Below are positions 24,100 to 35,262 of a stretch of 64,000 bases of DNA, in pieces. This stretch comes from Moniliella sp. 'wahieum' (lineage: Eukaryota; Basidiomycota; Moniliellomycetes; Moniliellales; Moniliellaceae). Under the pieces are notes generated by a model, which saw only the letters and a list, made by a program, of their open reading frames with translations, was not told where the DNA came from and did not search any database. Each line of letters starts with the position of its first letter. The stretch's first letter is position 1. The position numbers and the translations under genes were made by a program. Location of the stretch: contig RSEE01000018.1 in the NCBI GenBank assembly GCA_003971905.1, positions 372,001 through 436,000 on the forward strand, given 5' to 3'.

Positions 24100-27000
24100 A
24101 TGAGCACAGAGAAGGTATATGGGTGTGCCCGCCAGCGCCACAACCAGGTCTCCAGGGACAGAGGGGATGGGCGAGACACGTTGGCCCACCATGGCTCGCG
24201 CGGCAGAGGGCAGGGTCAGCGAGGAGGGCGGCTGGGCCAGTCGGCGATGACACGCATCGACGGCACGCACAGTGCGCTGGGTGGGCAGATGCGTACTGCC
24301 GCGAAGCTGGGCCAGACGACGCAGTCGCGCGGTGGCGCTGGCGCGGATCTGGTCCCAGTCCACCGCGGCTTCCGGGCGCAGGGGGGCTGCGGGCCCATCC
24401 TGAGGTTCCGTCCCAGCGCGAGTGGGAGCCCGAGCAGGAACCTGGGCAGGAGATTGGGCTGTGGGCCCATCCGGAGGTTCCGGCCCAGTGCGGGTGGGGG
24501 CCCGAGCAAGAACCTGGACAGGAGATTGAGCAGGAGACTTGACAGAAGGTTGAGCAGAAGGCTGGGCAGAAGGCTGGGCAGAAGGCTGGGCAGAAGGCTG
24601 GGCAGAAGGCTGGGCAGAAGGCTGGGCAGAAGGCTGGGCAGGAGGGGAGACAGCAGGAGACTGAACAGGAGGCGGGGCAGCAGGAAACTGAACAGGAGGC
24701 GGGGCAGAAGCCTGAACAGGAGGCGGGGCAGAAGCCTGAACAGGAGGGTGGAGAGCAGAGGGATCTGGCTTGGCTAGCGACAGCGGGGCAGGGCCACTCG
24801 TCTCGCCGCCCATCTCGCCACCCGCCCCGCCGCGAGTCTCGTTGCGAGTCGCAACGTGATCCAGGGTGGGAGATAGAACGATCGGTGCGGAACCGGCAGC
24901 GGATCGACGCCCGCTGGGTCAGGTAAGGCAGGTCGGCCTGGCGGAGCTCTGGACGGAGCTCTGGACGAAGCTTTGGACGAAGCTTTGGACGAAGCTTTGG
25001 ACGAAGCTCTGGACGACGCTCTGGGCGGAGCTTGCCTTGGAGCTTGCGTTGGAGCTTGCCCTGGAGCTTGCCTTGGAGCTTGCCCTGGAGCTTTCCTTGG
25101 AACTTTCCTTGGAGCTTTCCGGGGAGCTTGTCGAGGTGCGGTGGCGCAGGGGCAGCCGGGGCGGTGGGAGCTTGGTGCTGGAACAGGGGGCGAGCATGGG
25201 GCCCCGTGTGGGTCGAGGGGACAAAGAGCAGTCGGCGCGGGGGGCGGTGGGAGTGGGCGGTCCCGCGAGCGGTGCCGCGAGCGGTACTGCGAGGGGCAGC
25301 CCGAGCTGGAGCGGCACGACTGGATCCGGCAGCTGGGATGCGGGGGAGAGGTGCAGCGTGAGCGGGTAAGGGGGAGGGAGAAGAGGAGGGCGAGGGGAAG
25401 GGCGAAGTGGGAGGGCGAAGAAGGCGAGCGGGAGGGACGAGGACGTTTGCCCAGGACCGAGGCAGACGGGGCGCCATGCGCTGGCACCGGGGCGGGATGC
25501 TGGACCTGCGGTCGGGGCAAGGCTGCGTGTGGGGGGAGCACGTGCGCCGCCGAGGCAGGAGCAGGGGCGGGGAGCGGGTTCCAGATCGTGGGGAGGGAGG
25601 AGAGTGAGCTGGAGAAGGTTGTCGGTGCGCTCGACGCGGGTGCGTCGTCTGCGCCTGGGGCAGAGGTCTCTTGCGAAGGGGCGGCATGCGCGCCAGGCGC
25701 GTCGCGAGGCGGAACGAGGCTCGGATGAGACGCCGCGGCCGGGCTGGAGGAGGAGCGGGACCCTTGGGTGCTCCGCTCAGCCTCGGCCTGGGTAGCTTCG
25801 GCGGCGGGCGGAGGCGTGTCGAACTCAAATGACGATCCTTGTACCGAGACTGGGGACGGGAGGGAGGAAAATACCTGCGACAGCGGTTGGGAAGGGAGCG
25901 GTCCAAAGGGTGGGTACTCGATGCTGGGCTGAAAGTCGCTTGGCGCGCAAGCCGTTCGCGGGCGGGGGCGGGGCAGGGCAGGGCGGGGCGGGGAGCGGGT
26001 TGGAGATTGAGGAGGGGGGCGCCGATGAGAATGAGAATGGGGGAGGGCATCCGCATGCTGATTGGCTTGACGTAGTGTGGCAGGGGGAACAGCGCGCTGA
26101 TACGTCGGTCGGCAGATGCCGTCGCTGGGCCCGGGAAGATCGAGAAGTTGAGGCGGTGGCGGGTGCTTGGACAGAGGAGCCGGGCGCAGGGAGGTGGACC
26201 GACGGGTCCGAGAGGGAGGGCATGGTGACGGAAAGCGAAGACGGCTCGGGGAGATGCAAAGAAGAGTCGGTGCTGTCGAGAGCGGGGAGCGCGCTTGGGC
26301 CGAAAGAACGGGACCTTGCGAGGCGCTGGGACGGGGCATAGCTTGCCCCGGCGGAGGCATGGACAAGCTTTCATCCAACCGGAGCGAGCGGCTGGCTTGG
26401 GGCGCAGCAGGTGCAGAGGCCGACGGCACAATGCTGGGCTGGGAGACCAGTGCCGATCCTGAGGAGGACAGGGAGGAGCGTCGCAGCTGGGACACCAACG
26501 ACGGTGGAGAGAGAGGATGCTAGGCGGAGGCGGGGCGGCGGACACGGGTTTTTCCTGGCTCGGCTCGGCGCTGGACAAGGAGGATTCGGATGCCAAAACG
26601 TCATCTCCATGGCAGCGGCCAGAGGAGACAAAGGAAGGGTTGGAGGAAGCCGGGTGAGCCGACGCAGCGCCAGCGGGAATGGGTGTGGGAGCCAGAGCGC
26701 CACCGTCAGGAGCAAGGGCATGATGGCAGACCAGAATCCGGATGAGCGGTAGCAGCATTGGCAGCGGCAGCGGCAGCAGCCGGAAGTGCCTCTTTGGCCA
26801 GGCTTGCACGCTCCGCGCTAGATGCTTCGCCTCTTCTACCTCCGGCCCTGACGAAGCAACGGGGAACGCAAGCGGGTTGAAGAAGAGCGGTGCTGGGTTC
26901 TCAGGCAAGGGGTTCAGGCTGCGTTGCTCGGCGGCCGGGTTGGACCCAGGGGCGCGGGACTGGGTAACGAAGGAAGAGGAGCGACGTCCCTTTTTGCGTT

Positions 27001-27921
27001 TGCCACGGTGAGGACGACGGCGTTTGGACGAGGGAGGGGCGTCGCTCTGGCTCGCAAGCGACGCGTGAAGGAGAGAAAGCAGGCCGGGCGCTCCACTGGA
27101 CGTGGCGGTGGAGGGAGCAAACGAGATGGTGGACACGGTGGTAGCCTGCTGCTGGGCAGCCAGGAGGCGACGCTGATGAGAGCGAAAAAGGCGGTAAGAC
27201 GTTCACGCACCAACCGATTCGCTTCCTGCCTTCGCCCATGGACCAAAGCCACTTGGAGCCAGTCCAAAACGCTTCTTCCCCGCGCCGCCTAGGTAGCGGA
27301 ACTTGTCGCAGTGCACGACGAGCGTGGCCGTCGGCGTGGTGGGTGCATGGTCGGGCTCGGCCATCAGCAGATGAGCAGGGGGGGGAAAACCCTGCTTGCC
27401 TGTAGGAACCGCTGTGCCTCGATCGGCGGTTGGCCCAGCTCGACCCTCACACTGGACAAAACTAGGATCGCACCTCGCAGAGACGAGACGGTACGGACGG
27501 GGTGCCGAGCGTACGCCGATGGCTTGCAGGCGCAGGGTTCAGTCAGGGGGTGGGGACAAGGAGAGGGGAGAGGGGAGACGGGGCCTGGCAAGGGCAAGCA
27601 AGGGGACGTACCGAGGAATTCGGCCACAGCCGTGGCGGTCAAGTGGACCACCACCATGGCTTCGGGGTCGGACGCGACCAACCAGAAGGGCTCCTCCTGT
27701 CGGGAAGGCCCATGGCAAAACGTGAGAAAGCGGAAGACTGGACCAATACCGCCCCGATCGAGGCGAGCGCGTCGGGGCCCTCGCGTGGACGCTTGGTCAG
27801 GCCGGCAGAGCAGGGGGGTGGCTTGGCTAGTTCCGGGCCGTTGTCGGATGCCGGCGACCGCCAGCTCGTAGCCGCGGGGGAGAAGGCGCTCGCGCAGCCA
27901 CGGACGCAGATGGACGCTCAT
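24100..27921 (-). CDS. Candidate TPP1/Tpz1-like shelterin OB-fold protein with tandem repeats
   Basis: The minus-strand frame opens with MSVHLRPWLRERLLPRGYEL at 27921. The order of elements resembles the TPP1/Tpz1/TEBP-beta OB fold: a leading LRPWLRE..L helix; the strand pair FWLVASDPEAMVVVHLTATA followed by VAEFL; an intron (GTACGT donor at about 27616, CTGACTGA branch); then SSLRGAILVLSSVRVELGQP; and a closing strand TATLVVHCDKFRYLG. Past it comes WLQVALVHGRRQEANRLVRE, then a very long Ser/Pro/Ala-rich region with KRRRPHRGKRKKGRR (about 27010) and several tandem amino-acid repeats. A short ordered tail (VDWDQIRASATARLRRLAQL, about 24340) is near the end. In the family the OB fold binds POT1-like and telomerase partners and the Ser-rich region tethers other shelterin subunits. 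Frame breaks are frequent, and the stop position is uncertain. Recognition is by motif order only. Other OB-fold or unknown proteins remain possible. Confidence 0.42.
24386..24529. repeat. Tandem 72-bp duplication in the TPP1-like gene
   Basis: Two copies start at 24386 and 24458 (GCTG[C/T]GGGCCCATCC...). The period of 72 bp is 24 codons. On the minus strand they encode parallel segments containing ARAPTRTGPEPPDGP and ARAPTRAGTEPQDGP. Confidence 0.85.
24542..24637. repeat. 12-bp tandem repeat (GCAGAAGGCTGG)n
   Basis: Seven perfect copies at 24554-24637 with a degenerate copy before. Read on the minus strand in the Pro/Ala frame they give (PSAQ)n; another frame gives a Cys-rich repeat that is probably an artefact. 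Confidence 0.9.
24660..24752. repeat. 24-bp tandem repeat encoding VQASAPPP-type units
   Basis: Starts at about 24660, 24687, 24711 and 24735, unit CCTGAACAGGAGGCGGGGCA plus AAG, the first unit 3 bp longer. The minus strand reads VQ(A/S)SAPPP-like octapeptides, in frame with the PSAQ tract. Confidence 0.8.
24942..25130. repeat. Degenerate 12-bp tandem repeats, two related families
   Basis: First GGACGAAGCTTT-type units (about 24942-25020), then GAGCTTGCCTTG-type units (25024-25130), about fifteen in all. On the minus strand they encode basic/Ala tetrapeptides such as KASSKASSKASSRASS and QAPGQAPTQAPRQAPP, in different frames. Confidence 0.85.
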
Positions 27922-28989
27922 GAGGAAGACGGGCGCAGGGAGGGTGCGGGTGGGGAGACGACGCAGCGGGCGGGGACGCGTCGAGAAGCGCCAGGCGCGG
28001 GTGGCTGCCCGTCCGATCATCGACACCCGCCTCTCATCGCTCCTCGCCCCTCGCGCATCGATCACGTTGGTCACGTGGCTGGGCCGAGAGCGCGTCGCAA
28101 ATGAAATCTTGCAGCCCGCGCGACCTGGCACTTGGGGCGTCTTACTAATCGCCCGTCCCGCCGCGCCTCTCGTCTCAGATCTCACTGCGTATACGCGACA
28201 CGAAGCAAGCTACAGGAGGCTGGCTAGGCGGTAGCCCAGCGTCGCATCTGCCTCTACACCATCCCGTTCCACCTGAGCGTCGGAAAGCGCGGCCAGAGCC
28301 ACGCAAGAATCGAACATGCCTTCACTGAAGAGAACGACACAAGAAAACAAGCACACCAGGAGCCAAGGGAGGGAAGAAAGAGAGGAGAGAGGGAAGAAAG
28401 GAGGTAACACGCAATGAGAAAAAGGGAAGCACGCCGCGCGGAAGGGGGAGAGAACAGAGGTGGCGACCTGCGCTAGCCGTGGTATGCAGTAGCAGCGATC
28501 TATCCACTGCTGTCGTGAGGTGCGCGCCGTGACAAAAGTCGAAACAAAAAAGAGAGAAGACCAACAAAAAGTAGCTTGAAGGTGAGAGTGAAGAGGAAGA
28601 GGCTTGCAATAGCAAACGACCAACGAGCGACAAAAAACGACGTGGCGTAAAGCAACGAGAAACGCGACACATCACCGCCCAACAGAGTACACAGCGCAGT
28701 GGGGGAGCAAGCTCAGGAAAAAAAAAACAAAAGAACAAGCGACGACCGTGCAGGGGAGGGAAGAAGGACCCAGGTCGAAGGTAGGGGTCGGAGGCTGGGG
28801 GCGCCAGCCGTCCATAGCGCATGGTATGGGAAACACGAGGAAAAAGTGGGGGTGGGGGTGGGGGGATGGATTAAAGGAGACGAGCAAAAAGAGGATGGGA
28901 GAGCGGAAGAGGCCCGTTACCAAGACAAGCCACCCCGGGCGTGTCTGCGCCTGCGGGCAGAGCGGAAGAAAGAGTTGAAGAGGTGTAGG
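27922..28989. other. Intergenic region, purine-rich on the plus strand
   Basis: It separates two minus-strand genes. 28320-28880 is strongly A/G-rich on the plus strand (C/T-rich on the minus strand) with GAAAGAGAGGAGAGAGGGAA-like sequence. It probably contains the promoter of the TPP1-like gene at its left end and the 3' end of the GH5 gene at its right. No gene was supported. Confidence 0.45.
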
Positions 28990-30709
28990 TATCACTTAGC
29001 TTGCCGCACGCGGGAGGGCAGGCTGCTGAGGTAGGCCGAGGTCGACTGGCCGGCGGCAAGGGGGGAATGGCGCCAACAGCAACTTGGTCAAGGAAAGAGT
29101 AGAGGGTTTGGGATGGGTTGGGCAGCGCAAGATGGGCTGGGTCGAGTTGGCCATCTTAAAGTTCCAGAAGAAGGAACCAGCGCTGGCGGCGTAGGCGTTG
29201 ACTTGGGTGGAAAAGTAGTTTTGGTTCCAGGTCAAAGTCGTCAGGCCCGAGATGAGCGAATATTCCGTCTTGGCCATGGGCACGGGGAAGCCGTCGTAAC
29301 TTGTAACCGTGGCGCACACCTCGAGTTGATCAAGGTTTGGTTTGCTGACGCTAGGGAACCAGCCGGGGTAGGGGTTGTCGTGATGACCAGCATCGACGCG
29401 TTCTTGCCCGTCGCAAATGCCTTCCAGTGCTGGGCTGGCTTGGGAGCAAAGCCATGGTGGAAGAAAACATGCTGTATCCGCCTTTTGCAAGGTGGCGTAG
29501 GAGCGCTCATAGAAGGCTTCGGTCACGTTAAGGTTGTTGCCTGGCTGACGTAGTAGACACCGTGGGCTCATTGACGGGCGAGATGGCGCTGAGACCGACT
29601 TGTACGGGTTGTACGAGAGCCAATCCACAAGCGCGCTCAGCGTTTGGTCGGATCGGTCTTGGTTTTCCTGGGTCCACCAGGATGGTGTGGTGGGTGTTTG
29701 GCCAGTCGATTGGTCCCCGGACTGCGATCAAAGATCCAATGGAATCGGGCATTACGCGTCAGAAGACAGTCACAGGCCAGACTATAGACACTGGGAGAGG
29801 AGGGAGGAGAGAAGGAAAGGGTACCAAACCTGAGATCCCGGCATGCCATGCAAGTCGATCAACGCATACATCTGGCGCTTCCATAGCCACCCAAGCACGC
29901 GGTGAGGTGTGGTACAATTGGGTGGAGTTGACGTATGGTTCGTCGTTGGCCAGGGGAATAAAGGGCCAAAAGCCAATGGGGATGCGGACATTGTTAACAC
30001 CGTGGCGGTTAGAGCGTTTCAATGTCGGCCTCTGTAACCCAGCTGTCGTAGCGCTCGGTTAGCACTGGGAGCCTGAGAACCGACGGTTTGGGTGAATGAA
30101 TGCCACTCGTCGTAGTCGTTGGGGGCATGCTGGGTGAACCAGTCCTCGTCCATCCACCGTCCAGGATCAGCCATCCCCCGAGACTGACACCGAGCGCGCT
30201 TTTGCTGTGCTGTCAGCCCAGTCCCAGAAGGGCAGCGGGGGGGGGTGATTTTGGAGGGGTCATTGCCGATGCTGTCGACATTAACTGCCCGTGGGGGCTG
30301 GCCATCGCCGCTGGAAGAGGTGCTGCCGGTATGGACGGAGGAAAGATTGGAAGCAGACTGTCCGAATGGTGGGCATGCAGACCGACACCCAGACCGGCGC
30401 CCAGGCCGACGCCAAGGGCGACAAGCACGGCTGCCGCGACAAGGGCAATGAGCTTCTTGTGGGAGCCAAGCGACGGGGTGCGCTTGGTGGCGCCGGCGCC
30501 TGGGAGGGAGGCGTAGGAGTGTGGTGGGCAGGAGCAGACGCACTGGGCGTCGTGGTAGCCAGCGGGATCGGGGTGGGAGGTGAGGGCCCGCTGGCTGGCG
30601 CCGGGCAGATGGAGGGCCGAGTCGGAGGCGCCAAAACTCCAAGCTGTCGTTGGGGTGGCCCAGGTCGGGCTGGCGAGACCGGGGCAGGGAGAGACTGGGT
30701 GGAGGCCAT
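28990..30709 (-). CDS. GH5 exo-beta-1,3-glucanase, type II membrane-anchored
   Basis: A glycoside hydrolase of the Exg/ExgD group, acting on cell-wall beta-1,3-glucan outside the plasma membrane. The start at 30709 gives MASTQSLPAPVSPARPGPP, a Pro/Ser-rich cytosolic tail. A single membrane anchor follows: HKKLIALVAAAVLVALGVGL, then Gly/Val repeats. There is no signal peptide. The catalytic domain shows ADPGRWMDEDWFTQHAPNDY, NNVRIPIGFWPFIPL, YALIDLHGMPGSQ (about 29835), VNEPTV with the acid/base Glu (about 29565), GNNLNVTEAFYERSYATLQK, VFFHHGFAP, and AGSFFWNFKMAN near the C-terminus. A 108-nt intron (29722-29829) directly follows the GMPGSQ codons, and more introns are likely. Frame breaks occur in the tail, after the anchor and around NEPTV. 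The nucleophile Glu region was not placed. Family order and length fit a functional ExgD-type enzyme. Confidence 0.8.
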
Positions 30710-33172
30710 GGGGTTGGGCAAAATGAGTGTGGTGGCGCCGGGAAGAAGGGGGCGGCAGGAAGTGGGGGGGAGGGGGGATGGTGGGGACGATGGGGACGGT
30801 GGGCTAGAGAGGCTACGTGGGATGCGGATGAGCAGGCGGCGAGGGCAGGCAAGCGGGGTGGGGGAGGCAATATGCTTGGAAGCGGCCAGCAGGACGCGGC
30901 AAGCTAGGGTAGCACCCAGGCTGCGCGCAGCCAGGCAGCGCACTGCGCCACTGCCTGGCGCTGCCGCCTGGGGGTTGGATGCGCCCCAGTGCGCAGGCCA
31001 GGCGCGCGTGGCGGGCCAGGGTGCTTCGGAGTCGGCCGTCCATATAACGTTGCACGGAGGCGTGCTGTGGCCGGGCGCTCGGCTGAGCACGCCAGGGTCT
31101 GGGTGCTACGTACGAGCTGCTTATTATGCGTCGTTTGAAGTAGACGCTTCTGTCGCCCACCGAAGCACGCCGGCGGCCACACCAGGTACGCAACGGCACA
31201 AAGTATCCATCGTCTCGATCAGCCTCTGCCTCGGCAGCAGCCCAGCCGCTGTTCCTAGCCAGCGCAGCCAGCCAGGCCAGGCCGTCGGTCAGGCTAGCCG
31301 GCCTAGCCCAGCCAGCTCTACATGGCAGGCAGCCGCCTCGCCACAAGAATGTACCCACCGCTGGAAGCGTTGGCCGAGTACGGATCGACAGTCCCCACCT
31401 GTGCCCAGCTACACTCCGTCCAATCCATCCGCACCTGCCCACGACCATGCCCTCTTTCTGACATGCGACCAGACAACGCATGGTGGCTGATGCGGCCGTG
31501 ATCGACGTGATGCATGGGAGGGTCTGGTCTGACTAGCACCATTCGCGCGGGTGGGGTGCCGGAGACAGGGTGACAGGGTGACATGGCATGGGAGGCAGCG
31601 CGTAGGGGCAGTGTGGGTGGGCAGGCGGCGCAGGGGCAGTGGAAGAGCGCCGGCAGGGGTCCACTGGGTCCGCCCACCAGCATGTCATGCATCATCACCA
31701 TGCATCGTGCATCATGCATCGTGCTTGGGATGGCCCCGCAGCGCGGTCTGCATACTGCCCATATGCTTGTTCCATGCAGCGGTGCTCCCTACTTGGCTGC
31801 GATGGCGTTGGGCCCGACAGGCAGTGCGAGTGCCTCGCTTAACTGGGCTTTAATTGGCCACCACAACCGAACACAACCACCGTGCTTGCTTGGGTAAGCA
31901 CGCACGTCTTTGTTGCATCCTTGCACCCTCTGCACCAACTTAACGTGCAATCCAATGCGTATACGCAACAGGGAATAGGATGAGAGAGCCCCATCTTGTG
32001 CGTTTTCGCTCTCTGTTGCTTCCCTGTACTCGTACAGCGGCCGACGTCCCACCCCCATCATCATTATGTGTCCTGTGCGCCATGAGCTGCCCTCCCCTCC
32101 CCCATCTAAGCACCGAGCAAAGGGGAGCACAGCCGGATGCGAGGCCCCAAACCGCAGGGAAGACGAGCGTGCCTATCCTACAGTCTTTCCCCTTTTCCTC
32201 TTTCTCCACGTTGGCAAGAAGAAGAAACAAGCTCGATAGATCCCGGCGTCTCAACTGGCCATGTAAAAGTTGAGCAGCATCAGCGTTCGACGTTCAACTG
32301 CTTCCGCTTATACTTGGACAGGGGCCGTAGTGACAACAAGGGGGATCGAGCTTCCGAAACCGAATCGCCATCATGAACCTTTGCCTTGTTTTCACTGCGG
32401 GTTCAGGCCCCCAGTGAAGAACAAAGGGGTGGATCTATCCTTCGAACCCATTCTACACCCTGTGGTCATCTCGTATCTTTTCTCCGTTGGGGTTCTGTGC
32501 CATGCGGAGACCATCATACTGCCGATTGCTTTCGATCCGGCTTGCCAACCTAATCGATGAGACCCGCGCCAGGCTGTCCTTGGTAGTTAGCACGGCCAAC
32601 CGAGGCATTCGCCCATCCTTCCTTAACTTCAAAACCTTGATGGGTGCGGCCAGGTGTAGTGGTGGGCAAGGCGTATGCACAGCAGTCGAGTGGCACCCGC
32701 ACCATATCCCGAGCGCTGGTGGCCCACAACATAGGAAAACGCTGGCTTTGAGTCAGGCAGAGTATGCCATTCCGTGGCAACTCATCCCATTCCCCAGTGT
32801 CTCCAGCCCAAGACAGACCGTCGGGGCAAGCTCAGCCCAGGCAGCCCAGCCTGGCTGCGCATACGCGAGCACTCTACTTCTGCCCGAACCCCGCGCTCGC
32901 GTGGACCCGCGCCCCACGTGGGCTCGCAAACGGTGGTTAGGCTGGGTTCCAAGCACGCCCATCCGCCGACGCGCGCCACGCTGCCGTCCCACACCACACC
33001 GTGTGCTTCCTCACGGATATCCCACATGCACCGAGGCAAAACCGGGTCAGTGGGACTGCGATGGATGCTGCGGTGCGGCCCAATGCGCCGGCACCTTGGG
33101 CGTGGGGAGCACACAAGATGAAGAAAGTCGAGGGCGATGGCAAGAGGGGTGAGCGCCGCCGTTGGCTGTGGG
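30710..33172. other. Long intergenic region
   Basis: No convincing gene in about 2.4 kb. There is an imperfect ATGCATCATGCAT/ATGCATCGTGCAT cluster at 31680-31722 and a GACGTTCAACTG word near 32290. 32130-33170 has moderate-complexity sequence with short frames on both strands and no conserved motif. It includes the GH5 promoter next to 30710. Confidence 0.45.
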
Positions 33173-34876
33173 TCATTCTTGTTGGTGGGGAACTGGTTTC
33201 TCGAATGGTGGAGGGAACGGTGATTCCCACAGGGGGCTCGCTTGCGAAACTACATCGTCTGCTTCCCTGGCCTGGTAGGTTCTGGCGCGGCTATAGCATC
33301 TGCGATTCGGACTAGCTGCGTACCCACCCAGCCTAGATACGGGAGGGAACTGGCGCAGCAGACTAGGAGCCTGGTGTGCCGCGTGCTGCCTACCTCGGGT
33401 TGGTCCCATGGTGTCGTCGGTCGCGCTGGGATGGAGAGGGGTGGGCTTTGTACGCATGGAAGTACGTTGGGGAGGGTAGGGAGGGGTAGGTGTAAGTACG
33501 AGGGGCGGGTGGCTCGGGTCCGGCTCTGCTTCACTCCAACTCGGCCGGGTCGACGTGGCCATCGCCGTGATGGTCTCTTTCGGTCGCCAGAGTTGCAGGA
33601 CATTGTCCTCGGCCGTGGTGACGAGGTGCCAAGGGTCGTGCGGGGCCCATGCCAAATCACAAGGGGAGGAAGTATGACCGCCATGTTGGAACACGAGTTC
33701 TGGCGCGCCATCTTCCGCATCGCCCGGGTCCTGTTCTTGTCCGATCCGCGCCAAGTCCCACAGGTTCACGCGCCGATCGGAGCCGGCCGACGCGAGCACG
33801 GTCGCTTCCGTCGGCGAAAACGCCAGACCCAAGACCGAGTCGGTATGGTGTTCCAGCTGGTGAACCGGCTGGCGAGGCAGCGCAGATCCCACACCCGAAT
33901 CAGTCCCTCGGACCCGCCCGTGGCAAGGATCTGAGCGCCGGAAAACGCGTTCCAGCTCAGCGCGTTCACTTCCGCCTCGCCAGCCACGACAGCGTGCACA
34001 GGCCCGGCTTGACGAGCATCCCACACGTGCAGCATCTTGTCGTCGCCGACGCTGGCAAAGCGCTGGGACGAGGTAGGATCAAACGCGCAGTCTTCCACCA
34101 CGCTCGTATGGCCACGGAAGGTGGTGAGCGGGTCGAGGCTCGTGCGGCCTTGGGCCGCAGCAACGTCCCATAAGCATACTGTCCTGTCCTCGCTCGCAGA
34201 CAGCACGAGGCCGTCCTGTTGGCCGGACCAAGCCAGGGCCGTACCCTTCCTCGGTTTGCCACGCAGGATCAGATCCGGCTTGAACGCATCGTCTCGGGTT
34301 CGGCAGGGTGGGCAGAACGGTCAAAGACGTACAGGTCGCCCGTCACACCATGGCTCGCCACCAACGACGGCTGCAACGGGTTGTACCGTGCCCGGTTCAC
34401 ATCGCCCTGGTGCACGATGCGCTGCACCATGGTCACGCGTGCATTCGGGGAGCCAGGCACGTCTGGCCAGCGCGCCAAAAGGGAGACGGGTCAGTAAGGC
34501 GTGCGTTCAGGCGCGGGCGGAGGTGGGTGGGGGGGGGGGGGGGAGACCGTCTACGCACCCTCCTCTGCATCATGCAGGTCGGCCTTGCCACTGGCAACGG
34601 GCAATTGGACGCGCGCCATGGAGGTAATCCGTGTCTTGTTCGGACGTCTGGGTGCCGAGGAGGATGTGGTGGGCGCGAAGCCAGGCCGGTCGGACGGCAG
34701 GCGATCGGGGAGCCACTGGCAAGTGAGCGAGGGCCACTCGAGCGCGTGGGTGACAAGCAGGTCGTAGAGGTAGGGCGAGTGCTTCTTCCACAGCTTGTAT
34801 TCCTCGGCGGTGGTGGCGGGGTCACCTGCCTCGGCGTTGGCGGCAGTGGTCAGTTCTCAACCAGTTGGGCATCCAT
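33173..34876 (-). CDS. RBBP4/Msi1/Hat2-type WD40 histone-binding protein
   Basis: A histone H3/H4 chaperone subunit shared by CAF-1, HAT and deacetylase complexes in this family; which paralogue this is cannot be told. The start at 34876 reads MDAQLVEN, then after one frame slip [20 protein letters not shown] and [17 protein letters not shown], the family's N-terminal helix and histone H4-binding signature. Next comes [15 protein letters not shown] 96-nt intron (34463-34558) is followed by [22 protein letters not shown] repeats: [71 protein letters not shown] and [19 protein letters not shown]. Frame breaks lie near 34840, 34275 and 33870. The natural end may be soon after WRPKETI (about 33560); the frame runs to 33173. 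Confidence 0.88.
34526..34543. repeat. Long G homopolymer in the WD40 gene intron
   Basis: About 15 consecutive G (plus strand), preceded by GGTGGGT, inside the 34463-34558 intron. On the transcript this is a poly-C tract between donor and acceptor. Its exact length is unreliable in this assembly. Confidence 0.8.
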
Positions 34877-35262
34877 GGTGGCGTGCGCGCAAAGCAGGGT
34901 GGTGGCAGTGCTGCGGCCCACACGCCTGCCAACCACAGCAACCAACCGCAGCCCCAAACGCCCCCAGACGCACACGCGTCTGGACTTGTCTGCTGCCGGC
35001 GCGGTTGCGTCGCGGCGCGAAGAGAGCGATGGGCTTACCTCAGCTGCCGATGGAACCAAGCACGTCACGTGCCAGTGCCAGGATGCGCTTCCACAGCAAG
35101 TACTTTGTATGATACACCACCTAAGCTATCTACCACTGACGACAGTCTACTACTTCTACCGCACGCCCCCGCGGCCTCATCCGCCGTCCGCAGCCCCGCT
35201 TCGTCCAGTCCAAGATCCAAATGAAAGTGCACAGCCACCTGCGTGCGGGGTGGCAAGGCGGC
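34877..35262. other. Short intergenic region
   Basis: 386 bp between two minus-strand genes: the WD40 promoter on the left and the 3' end of the DUF1765-like gene on the right. Nothing else was recognised. Confidence 0.4.

Noticed and set aside
24542..24780. A Cys-rich, metallothionein-like repeat (SCPAFCPAFC pattern)
   Set aside because: It is one of the three readings of the 12-bp repeat. The Pro/Ala reading (PSAQ) agrees with flanking sequence and is the likelier protein frame.
23804..27136. A single 1,110-codon open frame on the minus strand as one protein
   Set aside because: Only parts of it have coding texture. Much of it reads a GC-rich region in the wrong frame, and neighbouring frames carry the Ser/Pro-rich peptide, so the long frame is partly a composition effect.
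30910..33150. Coding genes in the long intergenic region (frames up to 399 codons)
   Set aside because: The frames begin antisense to the GH5 gene or run through repetitive GC-rich sequence, with no conserved motif and no plausible splice pattern.
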